A stretch of DNA of 64,000 nt from JBNGOQ01 sp050589645 (GCF_050589645.1 NZ_JBNGOQ010000001.1:992001-1056000), one strand, 5' to 3'. Counted from the first letter of the stretch, positions 33,676 to 42,210 are shown. Notes: generated by a model not told the origin, from the sequence alone. A program made the numbers and translations.

Positions 33676-34218
33676 ATGGCAGAAAGATTAGTTGTTGTAT
33701 CGGATATGTGGGGCGCCAAAAAAGGCCTCTGGATTACCTCTTATCTGGGCTATTTACAACAGTATTTCAACATTGTTTTTTATGATTGCCAGCAACTGGC
33801 AAATATTGATCTCACTGTAGATACCGCCGAAAATATCCATAAGGAATTTGTGGAAGGGGGTATATGCACTGCTGTGGCCCATCTGTTAAAGAAGGAGAAC
33901 GAGGCCTCTCACTACTTGGCCTTTAGTACGGGAGGAACCATTGCATGGAAAGCCGGTCTTTTGGGATTGCCTATGAAATCCCTGTACACCATCTCTGCAA
34001 CCAGACTGCGTTTGGAGGAAGAAAGACCCGAAGTTCCGCTGACCCTTATGTATGGGGATCGCGATTCTTTTAGACCGTCTACCGAATGGTCAAAGGATAT
34101 AGGAGTGACCATGGAGTTGGTACCCAATTTTGGGCACGAACTGTACACCGATGAAAAAATCGTCCGAAAAGTGTGTCAGGATTTGCTCGAAAGGGCAATT
34201 CGGAAACAGGAAGCTTAG
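33676..34218 (+). CDS. Small alpha/beta-hydrolase-like protein
   Basis: 180 aa, shorter than usual alpha/beta hydrolases (about 250). VVSDMWGAKKGLWITSYLGYL gives the first strand and oxyanion loop. LAFSTGGTIAWKAG carries Ser84 in the nucleophile elbow, but the first Gly of G-x-S-x-G is Ala. TLMYGDRDSFRP gives the acid (Asp128 or 130) and VPNFGHELYTDEK the His154. The cap domain is missing. It could be an esterase of small acyl groups, for example acting on GH3 products. It overlaps clpX by four bases at the end (convergent). Confidence 0.7.
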   Translation: MAERLVVVSDMWGAKKGLWITSYLGYLQQYFNIVFYDCQQLANIDLTVDTAENIHKEFVEGGICTAVAHLLKKENEASHYLAFSTGGTIAWKAGLLGLPMKSLYTISATRLRLEEERPEVPLTLMYGDRDSFRPSTEWSKDIGVTMELVPNFGHELYTDEKIVRKVCQDLLERAIRKQEA

Positions 34219-35450
34219 GAAACCGCCTTTAGCTTTTTAATGGTCTCGTGCGATAATTTGTCCTCCGCATAGGGTTTAGTCACCTTAAATTCACTTTCAT
34301 CGCTACTGGGCAGCTCAAACATTGCATCCGTAAAAACGGCCTCGCAAAGCGAACGTAGGCCGCGTGCACCCAATTTGTATTCAATGGCCTTTTCAACAAT
34401 ATAATCCAAGGCCTGCTCGGTTATCTTAAAACTGATATCATCCATGGCAAACAATTTTTCATATTGTTTGATGATGGCATTTTTAGGTTCCGTTAGGATG
34501 GCCCTTAGAGTCTTTTTGTCCAATGGATTCATATGGGTAAGTACCGGAAGCCTCCCTATGATTTCAGGAATCAGTCCAAATTCCTTTAAATCCCTGGGAA
34601 TGATGTATTGAAGCACATTGGTGTTGTCCAAATTGTCCTCTGCCTTGGAGGCACTATATCCCACCGCCTGCATATTGAGCCGCTTTGTAATGATGCGCTC
34701 TATCCCATCAAAGGCACCACCGGCTATAAACAGAATATTTTCGGTGTTCACCTCAATGAATTTCTGATCAGGATGTTTTCTTCCTCCCTTGGGCGGCACA
34801 TTTACCGAGGTGCCCTCCAAAAGTTTTAAAAGCCCTTGTTGTACGCCTTCGCCCGATACATCACGGGTAATGGAAGGATTGTCGCTCTTACGGGCAATTT
34901 TATCGATCTCATCGATAAACACGATGCCGCGTTCCGCTTTTTCCAAGTTGTAGTCGGCGGCCTGGAGCAGCCGGGTGAGAATACTTTCCACATCCTCGCC
35001 CACATAGCCGGCCTCGGTCAATACCGTGGCATCCACTATGGCCAAAGGAACATTGAGCATTCGAGCTATGGTTTTGGCCATGAGCGTCTTGCCCGTACCG
35101 GTTTGGCCCACCATGATGATGTTGCTCTTTTGTATTTCTATCTCGTCCTCCTTGGAACTGGGTTGCAAGAGTCTTTTGTAATGGTTGTAGACCGCAACCG
35201 ACATTACTTTTTTGGTGCGCTCTTGGCCAATGATAAAGGTATCCAGAAAATCTTTGATCTCCTTTGGTTTTCTCAATACCAATTCGGAGGAGAGGTCATG
35301 GTTTTTTGATTGCTTGGATTCTTCAGAAACAATGCCATGCGCTTGTTCTATACAACGATCACAAATATGCGCATCCAGACCGGCAATCAAAAGATTGGTC
35401 TCCGGTTTTTTCCTTCCGCAAAAAGAACATTCTAAGTTTTCCTTGGCCAT
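34215..35450 (-). CDS. clpX: ATP-dependent Clp protease ATP-binding subunit ClpX
   Basis: 411 aa. N-terminal zinc-binding domain with Cys8, Cys11, Cys30 and Cys33 (ECSFCGRKK...HICDRCIEQ). AAA+ core: GQTGTGKT Walker A (115-122), pore loop GYVGEDVE, Walker B GIVFIDEIDKIARK, sensor 1 within ENILFIAGGAFDGIE and a sensor 2 GARGLRSLCEAV. It unfolds tagged substrates and passes them to ClpP, whose gene lies 97 bp upstream on the same strand. The order tig, clpP, clpX is conserved in many bacteria. Ends convergent with the small hydrolase gene. Confidence 0.97.
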   Translation of the reverse strand: MAKENLECSFCGRKKPETNLLIAGLDAHICDRCIEQAHGIVSEESKQSKNHDLSSELVLRKPKEIKDFLDTFIIGQERTKKVMSVAVYNHYKRLLQPSSKEDEIEIQKSNIIMVGQTGTGKTLMAKTIARMLNVPLAIVDATVLTEAGYVGEDVESILTRLLQAADYNLEKAERGIVFIDEIDKIARKSDNPSITRDVSGEGVQQGLLKLLEGTSVNVPPKGGRKHPDQKFIEVNTENILFIAGGAFDGIERIITKRLNMQAVGYSASKAEDNLDNTNVLQYIIPRDLKEFGLIPEIIGRLPVLTHMNPLDKKTLRAILTEPKNAIIKQYEKLFAMDDISFKITEQALDYIVEKAIEYKLGARGLRSLCEAVFTDAMFELPSSDESEFKVTKPYAEDKLSHETIKKLKAVS

Positions 35451-35546
35451 AATTGTGTCTAACTTTATAGATAGTAACGAAATAATGGGGGTTTTGGTTT
35501 ATTGCAAAAGCGTGTACCCGCTATTTTTCAAGGTAATACGTCGAAT

Positions 35547-36227
35547 TTAATCCCTATCCCTTACCAAAATTTCGTCTATCATCCCATATTTTCTAGCTTC
35601 TTCAGCTTTCATCCAATAATCCCTGTCACTGTCCTCGTGTACCTTTTCAACGGACTGTCCGGAATGTTTTGCTATGATTTGGTACAGTTCGTCCTTAAGT
35701 TTAAGGATTTCCCGTGCCGTAATCTCAATATCGCTCGCCTGCCCTTGGGCACCGCCCAAAGGTTGGTGGATCATAACGCGAGAGTGGGTAAGGCCACTAC
35801 GCTTGCCCTTTTCCCCGGCACAGAGGAGTACGGCCCCCATGGAAGCCGCCATGCCCGTGCATATGGTTGCCACATCAGGTTTTATGAACTGCATAGTGTC
35901 ATAGATCCCCAGGCCTGCATAAACACTGCCTCCGGGGGAATTGATATAAATTTGTATATCCTTATTGCTATCCGTGCTTTCCAAAAAAAGCAATTGTGCC
36001 TGGATAATATTGGCCACCTGATCGTTGATCACGGTTCCCAAAAAGATGATGCGATCCATCATAAGCCTGGAAAAAACGTCAAAGATGGCAATGTTCATTT
36101 GTCGTTCCTCAATGATATTGGGGGTCATGCCCGTAGGATACATGCTGCTCAGGATATCATCGTAGTAGGTACTGCTTATCCCTTGGTGATTTATGGCGTA
36201 ATTCTTGAATTCTTTTCCGTAATCCAT
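35547..36227 (-). CDS. clpP: ATP-dependent Clp protease proteolytic subunit ClpP
   Basis: 226 aa. Catalytic Ser129 in TGMAASMGAVLL and His154 in VMIHQPLGG (25 residues apart as in E. coli) and an Asp in HEDSDRDYW (probably Asp198). The N-terminal 30 residues (to about YPTGM) are longer than the E. coli mature form and may be processed. The oxyanion-hole sequence YINSPGGSVYAGLGIYDTM is complete. It forms the two-ring tetradecamer with ClpX. It lies between tig and clpX. Confidence 0.97.
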   Translation of the reverse strand: MDYGKEFKNYAINHQGISSTYYDDILSSMYPTGMTPNIIEERQMNIAIFDVFSRLMMDRIIFLGTVINDQVANIIQAQLLFLESTDSNKDIQIYINSPGGSVYAGLGIYDTMQFIKPDVATICTGMAASMGAVLLCAGEKGKRSGLTHSRVMIHQPLGGAQGQASDIEITAREILKLKDELYQIIAKHSGQSVEKVHEDSDRDYWMKAEEARKYGMIDEILVRDRD

Positions 36228-36253
36228 TGGTCTGTATACAATATGTTTTAAAC

Positions 36254-36289
36254 AAAAAAAAGGTGCCGAAAAACTAAACGTTTCGGCAC
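36254..36289 (-). terminator. Terminator after trigger factor
   Basis: GGTGCCGAAA (36261-36270) pairs exactly with TTTCGGCACC (36280-36289), loop nine bases, and the minus strand continues with seven T (36260-36254). It separates tig from clpP-clpX, although read-through is possible. Confidence 0.8.
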
Positions 36290-36318
36290 CGTAAAGATAC
36301 TTATTTTATTTTGGAAAA

Positions 36319-37641
36319 CTACCCATACACTTCTTTGACAAAGTTTTCATAGGTAACTTCCTTGGTTTTGAGATTTGCTTTCTCCTTGTAAAGCGTCAAC
36401 AATTTTTGGCTCATTAATTGTTCGGATAGTCGTTTTACCTCGTCCTGATTGCCCAATACCCTGGCCGCTATATTGTCCAGTTCTTCTTCCTGAGGATTTA
36501 GTTGGCCGTATTGTGCCATTTGGGACTTAATGAATCCCTTGGCGAATTCCTTAAGCTCATCAAATTGAATTTGGATGTCGTTCTCCCTAATGATCTTGCC
36601 CTCGATTAACTGATAGCGAAGCCCTTTCTCGGATTTTTCATATTCCTCAACCGCTTCTTCCTCTGTCAATGGATTTTCTCCTGTCATCTGTATCCACTTT
36701 TTAAGGAAGTCTGTAGGAAGTTCAAACTTTGTGGTCTCAATGAGCCTTTCGGTCACATCGTTGAGCAGCTTTTGATCTGCTTGTTGCTCAAATTGTTTCT
36801 CCGAATCTTCCTTTAGTTTTGCTTTCAACTCTTTTTCCGACTTTACAACGTCCTTGCCGAAGAGCTTATCAAACAGTTCCTGATCTAAGGACGCCGGCTC
36901 CCTTTCGTTGATTTCAGTTATGGTAAAGGTAACTTCCACATTCAGTTTTTCGGCCTTTTCCTTTTGGATTCCCAAGGCACTGGTAAGCAGGTAATCCTCC
37001 TTAAAGAGCCCTTTGGTCTTAAGTGTTATCACATCGCCCACTTTTTTCCCCACGAGACTTTCCAGTGCTTTTTTGCTCTTTACCTTGTCCAACTCCAGGG
37101 TGCTCTTATGGTCTATTTCTTCGGCTTCGTTGCTAAAAGTACCGGTAACTTCATCGGTCTTGTCCACTTTGGCCTTGTTTACCAATTTACCGTACTGTTT
37201 CTGTATGCGATTTACCTGATCGTCGATCATCTTTTTATCGGCAACGATACGATAGTGGATAATGGCCTTTTTGGTCTTAAGGGGCACTTCAAAATCAGGG
37301 GCCAATCCCAACTCAAATTCAAAGGCCAATTCCTCGGCATCCCAGTTAAAATTGTCCTGTTGCTTTGGAAGTGGATTTCCCAGCACATCCAATTTCTCCT
37401 CCGTAAGATATTTGTTGAGATTGTCCTGTAAGAGCTTGTTCACCTCATCTACCAAAACGGCCTTCCCATATTGTTTCTTGATCAACCCCATGGGCACCTG
37501 ACCTTTTCTGAAACCAGGAATGTTGGCCTGCTTCCTGTAATCCTTAAGGATACCGTCTACTTTCTCTTGGTAATCCTCCTTGGTAAGGGCAACTGTTACC
37601 ACGGCATTCAACTCATCGATCTGCTCTTTCGTAATATTCAT
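36319..37641 (-). CDS. tig: Trigger factor
   Basis: 440 aa. N-terminal ribosome-binding domain with the conserved YRKQANIPGFRKGQVPMGLIKKQYG (about residues 34-58, whose GFRKG contacts the ribosome). A middle segment with low similarity to FKBP (EAEEIDHKSTLELDKVKSKKALESLVGKKVGDVITL) and a helical C-terminal chaperone domain follow. Bacteroidota trigger factors lack several of the PPIase active-site residues, and this one follows that pattern as far as can be seen. It binds nascent chains at the ribosome exit. A strong promoter lies at 37676-37706, and a terminator follows the gene. Confidence 0.95.
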   Translation of the reverse strand: MNITKEQIDELNAVVTVALTKEDYQEKVDGILKDYRKQANIPGFRKGQVPMGLIKKQYGKAVLVDEVNKLLQDNLNKYLTEEKLDVLGNPLPKQQDNFNWDAEELAFEFELGLAPDFEVPLKTKKAIIHYRIVADKKMIDDQVNRIQKQYGKLVNKAKVDKTDEVTGTFSNEAEEIDHKSTLELDKVKSKKALESLVGKKVGDVITLKTKGLFKEDYLLTSALGIQKEKAEKLNVEVTFTITEINEREPASLDQELFDKLFGKDVVKSEKELKAKLKEDSEKQFEQQADQKLLNDVTERLIETTKFELPTDFLKKWIQMTGENPLTEEEAVEEYEKSEKGLRYQLIEGKIIRENDIQIQFDELKEFAKGFIKSQMAQYGQLNPQEEELDNIAARVLGNQDEVKRLSEQLMSQKLLTLYKEKANLKTKEVTYENFVKEVYG

Positions 37642-37675
37642 TTGTATCTCTAATTTTGCATAATAAAATGGGAGG

Positions 37676-37706
37676 CAAAAATAGAACTTTTTATGAAGTC
37701 GGGCAA
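37676..37706 (-). promoter_or_regulatory. tig promoter
   Basis: On the minus strand TTG (37706-37704), a 20-base spacer, TATTTTTG (37683-37676), exact TAnnTTTG. The ATG is 34 bases downstream. One of the clearest Bacteroidota promoters in the window. Confidence 0.7.
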
Positions 37707-37744
37707 GTTTTTAAAATACTGAATGCCATAAGAATACCTTAAAG

Positions 37745-38089
37745 TTATTTATCTTCCTTGAGCAGGGAAAACAGTATGGACTGCAAGAAGGACAATAACA
37801 GGCTAAAAAGTACCGCCCACCAGATGCTGCTTACTGTGAAACCACTGATAAAGTGGTCGGCGATAAGAATGATTATCGCATTGATGATAAGGAGAAAAAG
37901 CCCAAGGGTGAGCACGGTGACCGGAAGGGTGAGAATGACCAAAACTGGTTTCACCAAAAAGTTCAACAGGCTCAGTACAATGGCCACAATGATGGCGGTG
38001 GTGTAAGAGTCCACGCCTACTCCCGGCAATACCTTGGCGAGTATGACCACGGCCAGGGCGCTCAGGAGAATCCTTAAGATCAGTTTCAT
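37745..38089 (-). CDS. Phage holin family protein (four-TM, superfamily IV type)
   Basis: 114 aa with four membrane segments: LILRILLSALAVVILAKVLPGVGV, TAIIVAIVLSLLNFLVKPVLVIL, LPVTVLTLGLFLLIINAIIILIADHF and SSIWWAVLFSLLLSFLQSILFSLL. The N-F-x-V-K-P-(I/V)-L-x-x-L-T-x-P-x-T-x-x-T-L-G-L-F motif is the signature of the DUF360/phage_holin_4_2 family. Despite the name these are ordinary chromosomal membrane proteins of unknown role in non-phage contexts, and no phage genes are nearby. It is downstream of the SGNH lipoprotein's terminator and 100 bp upstream of the tig promoter. Confidence 0.88.
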   Translation of the reverse strand: MKLILRILLSALAVVILAKVLPGVGVDSYTTAIIVAIVLSLLNFLVKPVLVILTLPVTVLTLGLFLLIINAIIILIADHFISGFTVSSIWWAVLFSLLLSFLQSILFSLLKEDK

Positions 38090-38111
38090 AGGGTTTGTAT
38101 TTTGGTTATAT

Positions 38112-38139
38112 AAAAAAGGTACCGAACATCGGTACCTTT
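38112..38139 (-). terminator. Terminator of the SGNH lipoprotein gene
   Basis: AAAGGTACCGA / TCGGTACCTTT hairpin (38115-38139) with a three-base loop, A/T-rich flanks giving a T-run on the minus strand (TTTTTTATATAA). It lies 22 bases after the SGNH stop. Confidence 0.7.
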
Positions 38140-38161
38140 AAAAGTAAGCATATTTTCCAGA

Positions 38162-39664
38162 TTATTCAACATACAGACCAGTGAAATCCAATGGATTCAC
38201 CCCCGGCAAGTTGGAGCCGTATTTTGTATTGATCGCTTCTACAAAAAGGTTGGCCAATAAAGCGTATCCCCTGGGCGATGGGTGTACCCCGTCCAAGGAA
38301 AAGCCCCCGCCTACAGCGAATGTAGAAGTTACGGTGCTGCCATCTGCCAAGGGAGCCCCCGTCTGGGAGACCGTTTCCAAATAGGCATTTGCATCTACCA
38401 AGGCTACGTCATACTGGGTGGCCAAGGCGGCTATGGTCTGATTGTATGCGGTTATGGCATTTGAAATCGCTTCTTGTTCCTCAGGGGTCAGTACCCATTG
38501 ATCGGCCAACGGAACTGCCACTCCGTTAATAGAAGTTGGGTCGTTAGGATTGGCCAGGGTTCCGATAAATGTCCTTGCGATCAGGACCACAAGATCTTCC
38601 GCTGTGGCTTGCCTCATATTGATCAGTGCCGGATTGATTCCGGTAAGATCGGTGAGATCTTCGTCAATAATAACAACAGCGTTGGTTTCTCCAGCAGAAA
38701 AGGATATCATACGGGCTTCCGCTTCCTCAGCAGGTAAGGCTATGCCCGATAACTGGGCCAATCCGCCATTGTAAGCTGCATAGGCCCCATTTAGCAGGGC
38801 GGCCGTTGCGGCATCCAGAGGTACCGGATTATGGGGTACCGTGGTAAAAAACGGAATGGAGGTCACCTCCGGGATATTGGCCACCACCCCATCCGCGCCG
38901 TTCGCGGTAAGGGTTTGCAACAAGCCGTCATAGACGCTTGCGAATACATTGGCGTTGGTAATGTCATTGCCGGCATAGGTTGCCGGATCCAAATTTCCGG
39001 TTTCATTGTGATCTTCACCGCTACCGCCAGCAGTGGCATATCCCAAAATATCATTGCTGCCTATCCAAAGTGAAAAGAAGGTTGGGGCCAGTGCAGCTGC
39101 GTCTGCCAAGACGGTAGTACCGGGCGAAGAGGCAAAGCGTGCAAAAAACGGATTGGCAAGTCCAGGTTGTACCCCAGCTACGTTCCCGTATCCTGGAGCG
39201 ACCAAGTGATAACTTCTGGCACCGGGCACCCCCATATTGTTAAAGGGCCCGGATAGTATATTCGAAATTTCCGTGCTGCCCGTTCCCGCTACTGGTGTGG
39301 GTAAGGGAGAGCCCGTTGAAAAGTCCAAAAACAAGCGATTTCCAAGTATAGGAACACCGCCCAAAGTAGCACCACCCAAGTTATCGGCCATAAAGGGAAT
39401 GGAAAAACTACCTCCACCCACCAAGGCAAAGTTGGAAGCCAACATATTGGGAAAGGAAGCCGTTTGGCCATCTATGAACAGGGCATTATCGGAAAATCCG
39501 GCTGTCAGGGAATTCCCTACCGCAACGTAAGTAGAAAAGTTGGCGGAACCACTGGTAAAATCGACTGTCGGAGGGGTAACCACTGGGGGTATCACAGCAT
39601 CATCCTCACTGCAAGAAACAAAGACAAGCCCTAAAATTGCGAGCAATGCTATACTCTTTTTCAT
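38162..39664 (-). CDS. SGNH/GDSL-hydrolase lipoprotein
   Basis: 500 aa with a lipoprotein signal (SIALLAILGLVFVSCSEDD, Cys18). The SGNH blocks are visible but altered: block I is VAVGNSLTAGF (GNSL instead of GDSL, nucleophile Ser52), block III SLWIGSNDILG (G-x-N-D) and block V LDGVHPSPRGYALLAN (D-x-x-H, acid and base). A long Gly/Ala/Asn-rich middle region (about 75-240) is typical of Bacteroidota members. It should be an esterase or lipase at the outer membrane; substrate unknown. The promoter is at 39716-39745 and a palindrome at 39762-39777 lies directly upstream, suggesting regulation. Confidence 0.9.
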   Translation of the reverse strand: MKKSIALLAILGLVFVSCSEDDAVIPPVVTPPTVDFTSGSANFSTYVAVGNSLTAGFSDNALFIDGQTASFPNMLASNFALVGGGSFSIPFMADNLGGATLGGVPILGNRLFLDFSTGSPLPTPVAGTGSTEISNILSGPFNNMGVPGARSYHLVAPGYGNVAGVQPGLANPFFARFASSPGTTVLADAAALAPTFFSLWIGSNDILGYATAGGSGEDHNETGNLDPATYAGNDITNANVFASVYDGLLQTLTANGADGVVANIPEVTSIPFFTTVPHNPVPLDAATAALLNGAYAAYNGGLAQLSGIALPAEEAEARMISFSAGETNAVVIIDEDLTDLTGINPALINMRQATAEDLVVLIARTFIGTLANPNDPTSINGVAVPLADQWVLTPEEQEAISNAITAYNQTIAALATQYDVALVDANAYLETVSQTGAPLADGSTVTSTFAVGGGFSLDGVHPSPRGYALLANLFVEAINTKYGSNLPGVNPLDFTGLYVE

Positions 39665-39715
39665 GGATATAATTTTAAGTTAGTTTACGTTAAATTCCTG
39701 TTAATACAGTAAAAC

Positions 39716-39745
39716 CAAAATTAACCAAAATTATGACACTCGCAA
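39716..39745 (-). promoter_or_regulatory. Promoter of the SGNH lipoprotein gene
   Basis: Minus strand: TTG (39745-39743), a 19-base spacer, TAATTTTG (39723-39716), exact TAnnTTTG. The 5' leader would be about 45 nt. A perfect palindrome lies upstream (39762-39777). Confidence 0.6.
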
Positions 39746-39761
39746 TACTCTGGGGTAAAAA

Positions 39762-39777
39762 ATTATGCATGCATAAT
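39762..39777. promoter_or_regulatory. Perfect palindrome ATTATGCATGCATAAT, candidate operator
   Basis: A 16-base perfect palindrome, 16 bases upstream of the -33 TTG of the SGNH gene promoter, where an activator or repressor could bind. It shares the core TATGCATGCATA with the 24-base palindrome at 59813-59836. MarR-type regulators often use palindromes of this size; no such regulator is in the window. Confidence 0.5.
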
Positions 39778-39810
39778 AAATCAGGAGTGTTTTTAACAAT
39801 TAAGACATTT

Positions 39811-40581
39811 TTAAGAATTCAGGAAGGCCATGGATTTTGTGAAGAACTGTTGTGGGTTTTCGGCATGCAGCCAATGGCCCGCATTATCTATGACCTCAAT
39901 TTTTGCCTGGGGAAAATGTCTTTTGATTCCGGGATAGTCGTCGGGCGAAATATATTCGGATCGATCACCTCGCAGAAAAAGAGTAGGACCGGAGTACTGG
40001 GCCGTAGGGGGGATATTTTCTCCAATCTCTTCCATTTTTTGGCTCAGGACCGGAAGATTAAACCGAAATCCCAACCTCTCTTTGTCCGCCCAATATAGGT
40101 TTTTCAATAAAAATTGCCGGATTCCCAGATCGGGGATATACCGGGAGAGCGCTTCATCTGCCTGCCCTCTGGAGCTTATATGATGTATGGAAATGGTATT
40201 GAGCGCGTCTACGATATCCTGATGATGGGGAGGATAAAATTTTGGCGCAATATCGGCAACCACTAATTTTTCAACCAGTTGAGACTGGTCCGTGGCCAGC
40301 TGCATAGCGGTTTTACCGCCCATGGAATGGCCCATAACAATTGCCTGCCCTATGCCGTGCTGCGCTGTGTACCCCAAAATATCGTCTGCAAGAATGTCGT
40401 AGTCAAAGGCGTCCGAATGGAAACTTCTGCCATGGTTGCGCTGGTCGATGAGGTGTACCTGAAAACCTGCTTTGGCATATTGGGCCCCAAGGGTCTTCCA
40501 ATTGTCCGACATGCCCAAAAAGCCGTGCAAAATTACTAAGGGCTTTCCCTCTCCCAAAATCTTAGAATGAAGCTGTTGCAT
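39811..40581 (-). CDS. Alpha/beta-fold hydrolase (YbfF-like esterase)
   Basis: 256 aa. HGFLGMSDNWKTLGAQYAK (oxyanion loop), LIDQRNHGRSFHSDAFDYDILADDILGY, nucleophile in VMGHSMGGKTAMQLA (Ser of G-H-S-M-G), acid in LFLRGDRSEYI and His in IDNAGHWLHAENPQQFF. This is the order of E. coli YbfF, a small acyl esterase, and most family members are about 255 aa. A thioesterase role is possible. The ATG overlaps the pdxJ stop by one base (TGATG), so the pair is translationally coupled. Confidence 0.9.
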   Translation of the reverse strand: MQQLHSKILGEGKPLVILHGFLGMSDNWKTLGAQYAKAGFQVHLIDQRNHGRSFHSDAFDYDILADDILGYTAQHGIGQAIVMGHSMGGKTAMQLATDQSQLVEKLVVADIAPKFYPPHHQDIVDALNTISIHHISSRGQADEALSRYIPDLGIRQFLLKNLYWADKERLGFRFNLPVLSQKMEEIGENIPPTAQYSGPTLFLRGDRSEYISPDDYPGIKRHFPQAKIEVIDNAGHWLHAENPQQFFTKSMAFLNS

Positions 40582-41294
40582 CAGTGCAATCGGTTTAGGT
40601 ACATGTTCACTACGTTTTCCAGACCCAGGTACAGGGACTCACAGATGAGTGCATGGCCTATGGAGACTTCCAAAAGATGTGGTACACTTTCCTTGAAGTA
40701 CCCTATATTGTCCAAGCTCAAATCATGGCCGGCGTTAATCCCTAGGCCTAAACTATGGGCCAATTGTGCAGCCGAGGTAAAGGGCTTTACACCCTCCATA
40801 TTTCCCTTATCGAAAGCTTTTGCATAACTTTCCGTATAGAGCTCTATTCGGTCCGTTCCCGTTTCGGCAGCACCCTCCACCATTTTTAGATCGGCATCCA
40901 CAAAGATGGAGGTCCTTATGCCCTTATCCTTGAAGGTTTGGATCACCTCTTTTAAAAAACCCCTATGTGCCAGGGTATCCCAACCTGCGTTGGACGTTAT
41001 GGCATCCACGGCATCGGGTACCAGGGTCACTTGTTCGGGCACTACTTCCAAAACCAGGTCAATGAATTTTGGTACGGGGTTTCCCTCAATGTTAAATTCG
41101 GTCGACACGATTTTTTTAAGTTCATGGGCATCGCTGTACCTAATATGTCTTTCGTCTGGCCTAGGGTGTATGGTTATACCCTGGGCACCGAAACTTTCGA
41201 TATCCGCTGCCACCTTGAGAAGGTCTGGCACGTTGCCGCCCCGGGCATTTCGCAAGGTTGCTATTTTGTTAATATTTACACTCAGTTTTGTCAT
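40581..41294 (-). CDS. pdxJ: Pyridoxine 5'-phosphate synthase PdxJ
   Basis: 237 aa from ATG 41294 (MTKLSVNINKIATLRNARGG); the frame is open 73 codons further upstream, but only this start agrees with the family length (about 240) and N-terminus. A TIM barrel with LSVNINKIATLRNARGG, the substrate-binding GITIHPRPDERHIRYSD, PEQVTLVPD and LGINAGHDLSLDNI. It condenses 1-deoxyxylulose 5-phosphate-derived aminoacetone phosphate to form pyridoxine 5'-phosphate for vitamin B6. The downstream esterase gene overlaps its stop by one base. A TATTTTTG box at 41321-41328 is the probable promoter. Confidence 0.95.
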   Translation of the reverse strand: MTKLSVNINKIATLRNARGGNVPDLLKVAADIESFGAQGITIHPRPDERHIRYSDAHELKKIVSTEFNIEGNPVPKFIDLVLEVVPEQVTLVPDAVDAITSNAGWDTLAHRGFLKEVIQTFKDKGIRTSIFVDADLKMVEGAAETGTDRIELYTESYAKAFDKGNMEGVKPFTSAAQLAHSLGLGINAGHDLSLDNIGYFKESVPHLLEVSIGHALICESLYLGLENVVNMYLNRLH

Positions 41295-41320
41295 TTCGGT
41301 AGATCTCTTTGTATTAAGCG

Positions 41321-41328
41321 CAAAAATA
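41321..41328 (-). promoter_or_regulatory. pdxJ -7 promoter element
   Basis: TATTTTTG on the minus strand, exact TAnnTTTG, 27 bases before ATG 41294. No TTG at the -33 distance; this position would exclude the longer open frame. Confidence 0.5.
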
Positions 41329-41387
41329 CAAATTAGGCATACCTTTTGATATTTAAAATTAGTATTTTGCGTTAGATATATGAAGTT

Positions 41388-42044
41388 ATGCAGATTCAGT
41401 CCCACATAATCACCTCGCTCCCTGTTTTTCAGATAGGGAATCCCTTGAAAGATGTTGTACAGTTTTTCAATGACTCTACCTTTACCCATGTAGCTATACA
41501 GGAGGGCCAACATTTTGTGGGTGTGCTAGGGGAGAACGATCTGCGAAATTTTGAAGATCACAAAACCATAGAGGATTATCGCTATTCCCTGGAATCTTTC
41601 TTTGTGCTCAAAGAGACTTCTTGGTTGGATGTATTGGAGCTTTTTGCAAGGAACGACACCAATTTATTACCGGTTTTGGACGATAACGAGAAAGTAGTAG
41701 GTTATTACGATCTTACGGACATCGTAGGGGTGTTTATAGAAACACCTTTTTTTACGGAACCCGGGGGTATTCTGGTACTGGCCAAGGGAATAAAAGACTA
41801 TTCCTTTGGAGAAATCGCGCAGATCGTTGAGAGCAACAATGCCAAATTGTTGGGCGGATTCATTACCGATAGTAGGAACGATGTGGTGCAGATTACGATA
41901 AAAATAGGAACTTCGAACCTCAATGAGATCATCCAAAGTTTTAGACGCTATAATTACAGCATTGTATTTGGCAACAATGACGATCAATTTCTGGAGGACC
42001 TAAAACAGCGTTCGGATTATTTGGATAAATATCTAAACGTATAA
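41388..42044 (+). CDS. CBS-domain protein
   Basis: 218 aa. Two CBS repeats are visible: residues about 1-60 (ITSLPVFQIGNPLKDVVQFFNDSTFTHVAIQ...GVLGENDL) and about 65-120 (WLDVLELFARNDTNLLPVLDDNEKVVGYYDLTDIV). A C-terminal ACT-like part (about 130-218, KDYSFGEIAQIVESNNAKLLGGFITDSRNDVVQITIKI) resembles regulatory modules in such proteins. It probably senses an adenine nucleotide or other ligand. It is divergent from pdxJ and about 165 bp upstream of nadK on the same strand; the stretch 42045-42210 holds only a very short open frame (42111-42206). Confidence 0.85.
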   Translation: MQIQSHIITSLPVFQIGNPLKDVVQFFNDSTFTHVAIQEGQHFVGVLGENDLRNFEDHKTIEDYRYSLESFFVLKETSWLDVLELFARNDTNLLPVLDDNEKVVGYYDLTDIVGVFIETPFFTEPGGILVLAKGIKDYSFGEIAQIVESNNAKLLGGFITDSRNDVVQITIKIGTSNLNEIIQSFRRYNYSIVFGNNDDQFLEDLKQRSDYLDKYLNV

Positions 42045-42210
42045 AATAAGCATTGCCCTAGCGGATCGGCAACGATCGGCGCTTCATGACCAATTTTTTG
42101 GATAGATAAAATGGACCACATCAATTTTGGAAACGACCAATATGTTTGTAGACGAACTACGGCTACCTGCCGTTGGGTGGGTCTGACCGATATACTAAAT
42201 ATATGAACGT

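Noticed and set aside
37745..38089. A prophage, suggested by the holin-family protein
   Set aside because: No lysin, capsid, integrase or other phage gene nearby; the family is a common chromosomal one.
41295..41513. 73-codon N-terminal extension of PdxJ
   Set aside because: Not similar to the family and spans the promoter box of pdxJ and the divergent gene's region.
42111..42206. 31-codon open frame (MDHINFGNDQYVC...) just upstream of nadK
   Set aside because: Too short to support, without family or conservation evidence; could be a leader peptide but nothing shows it.
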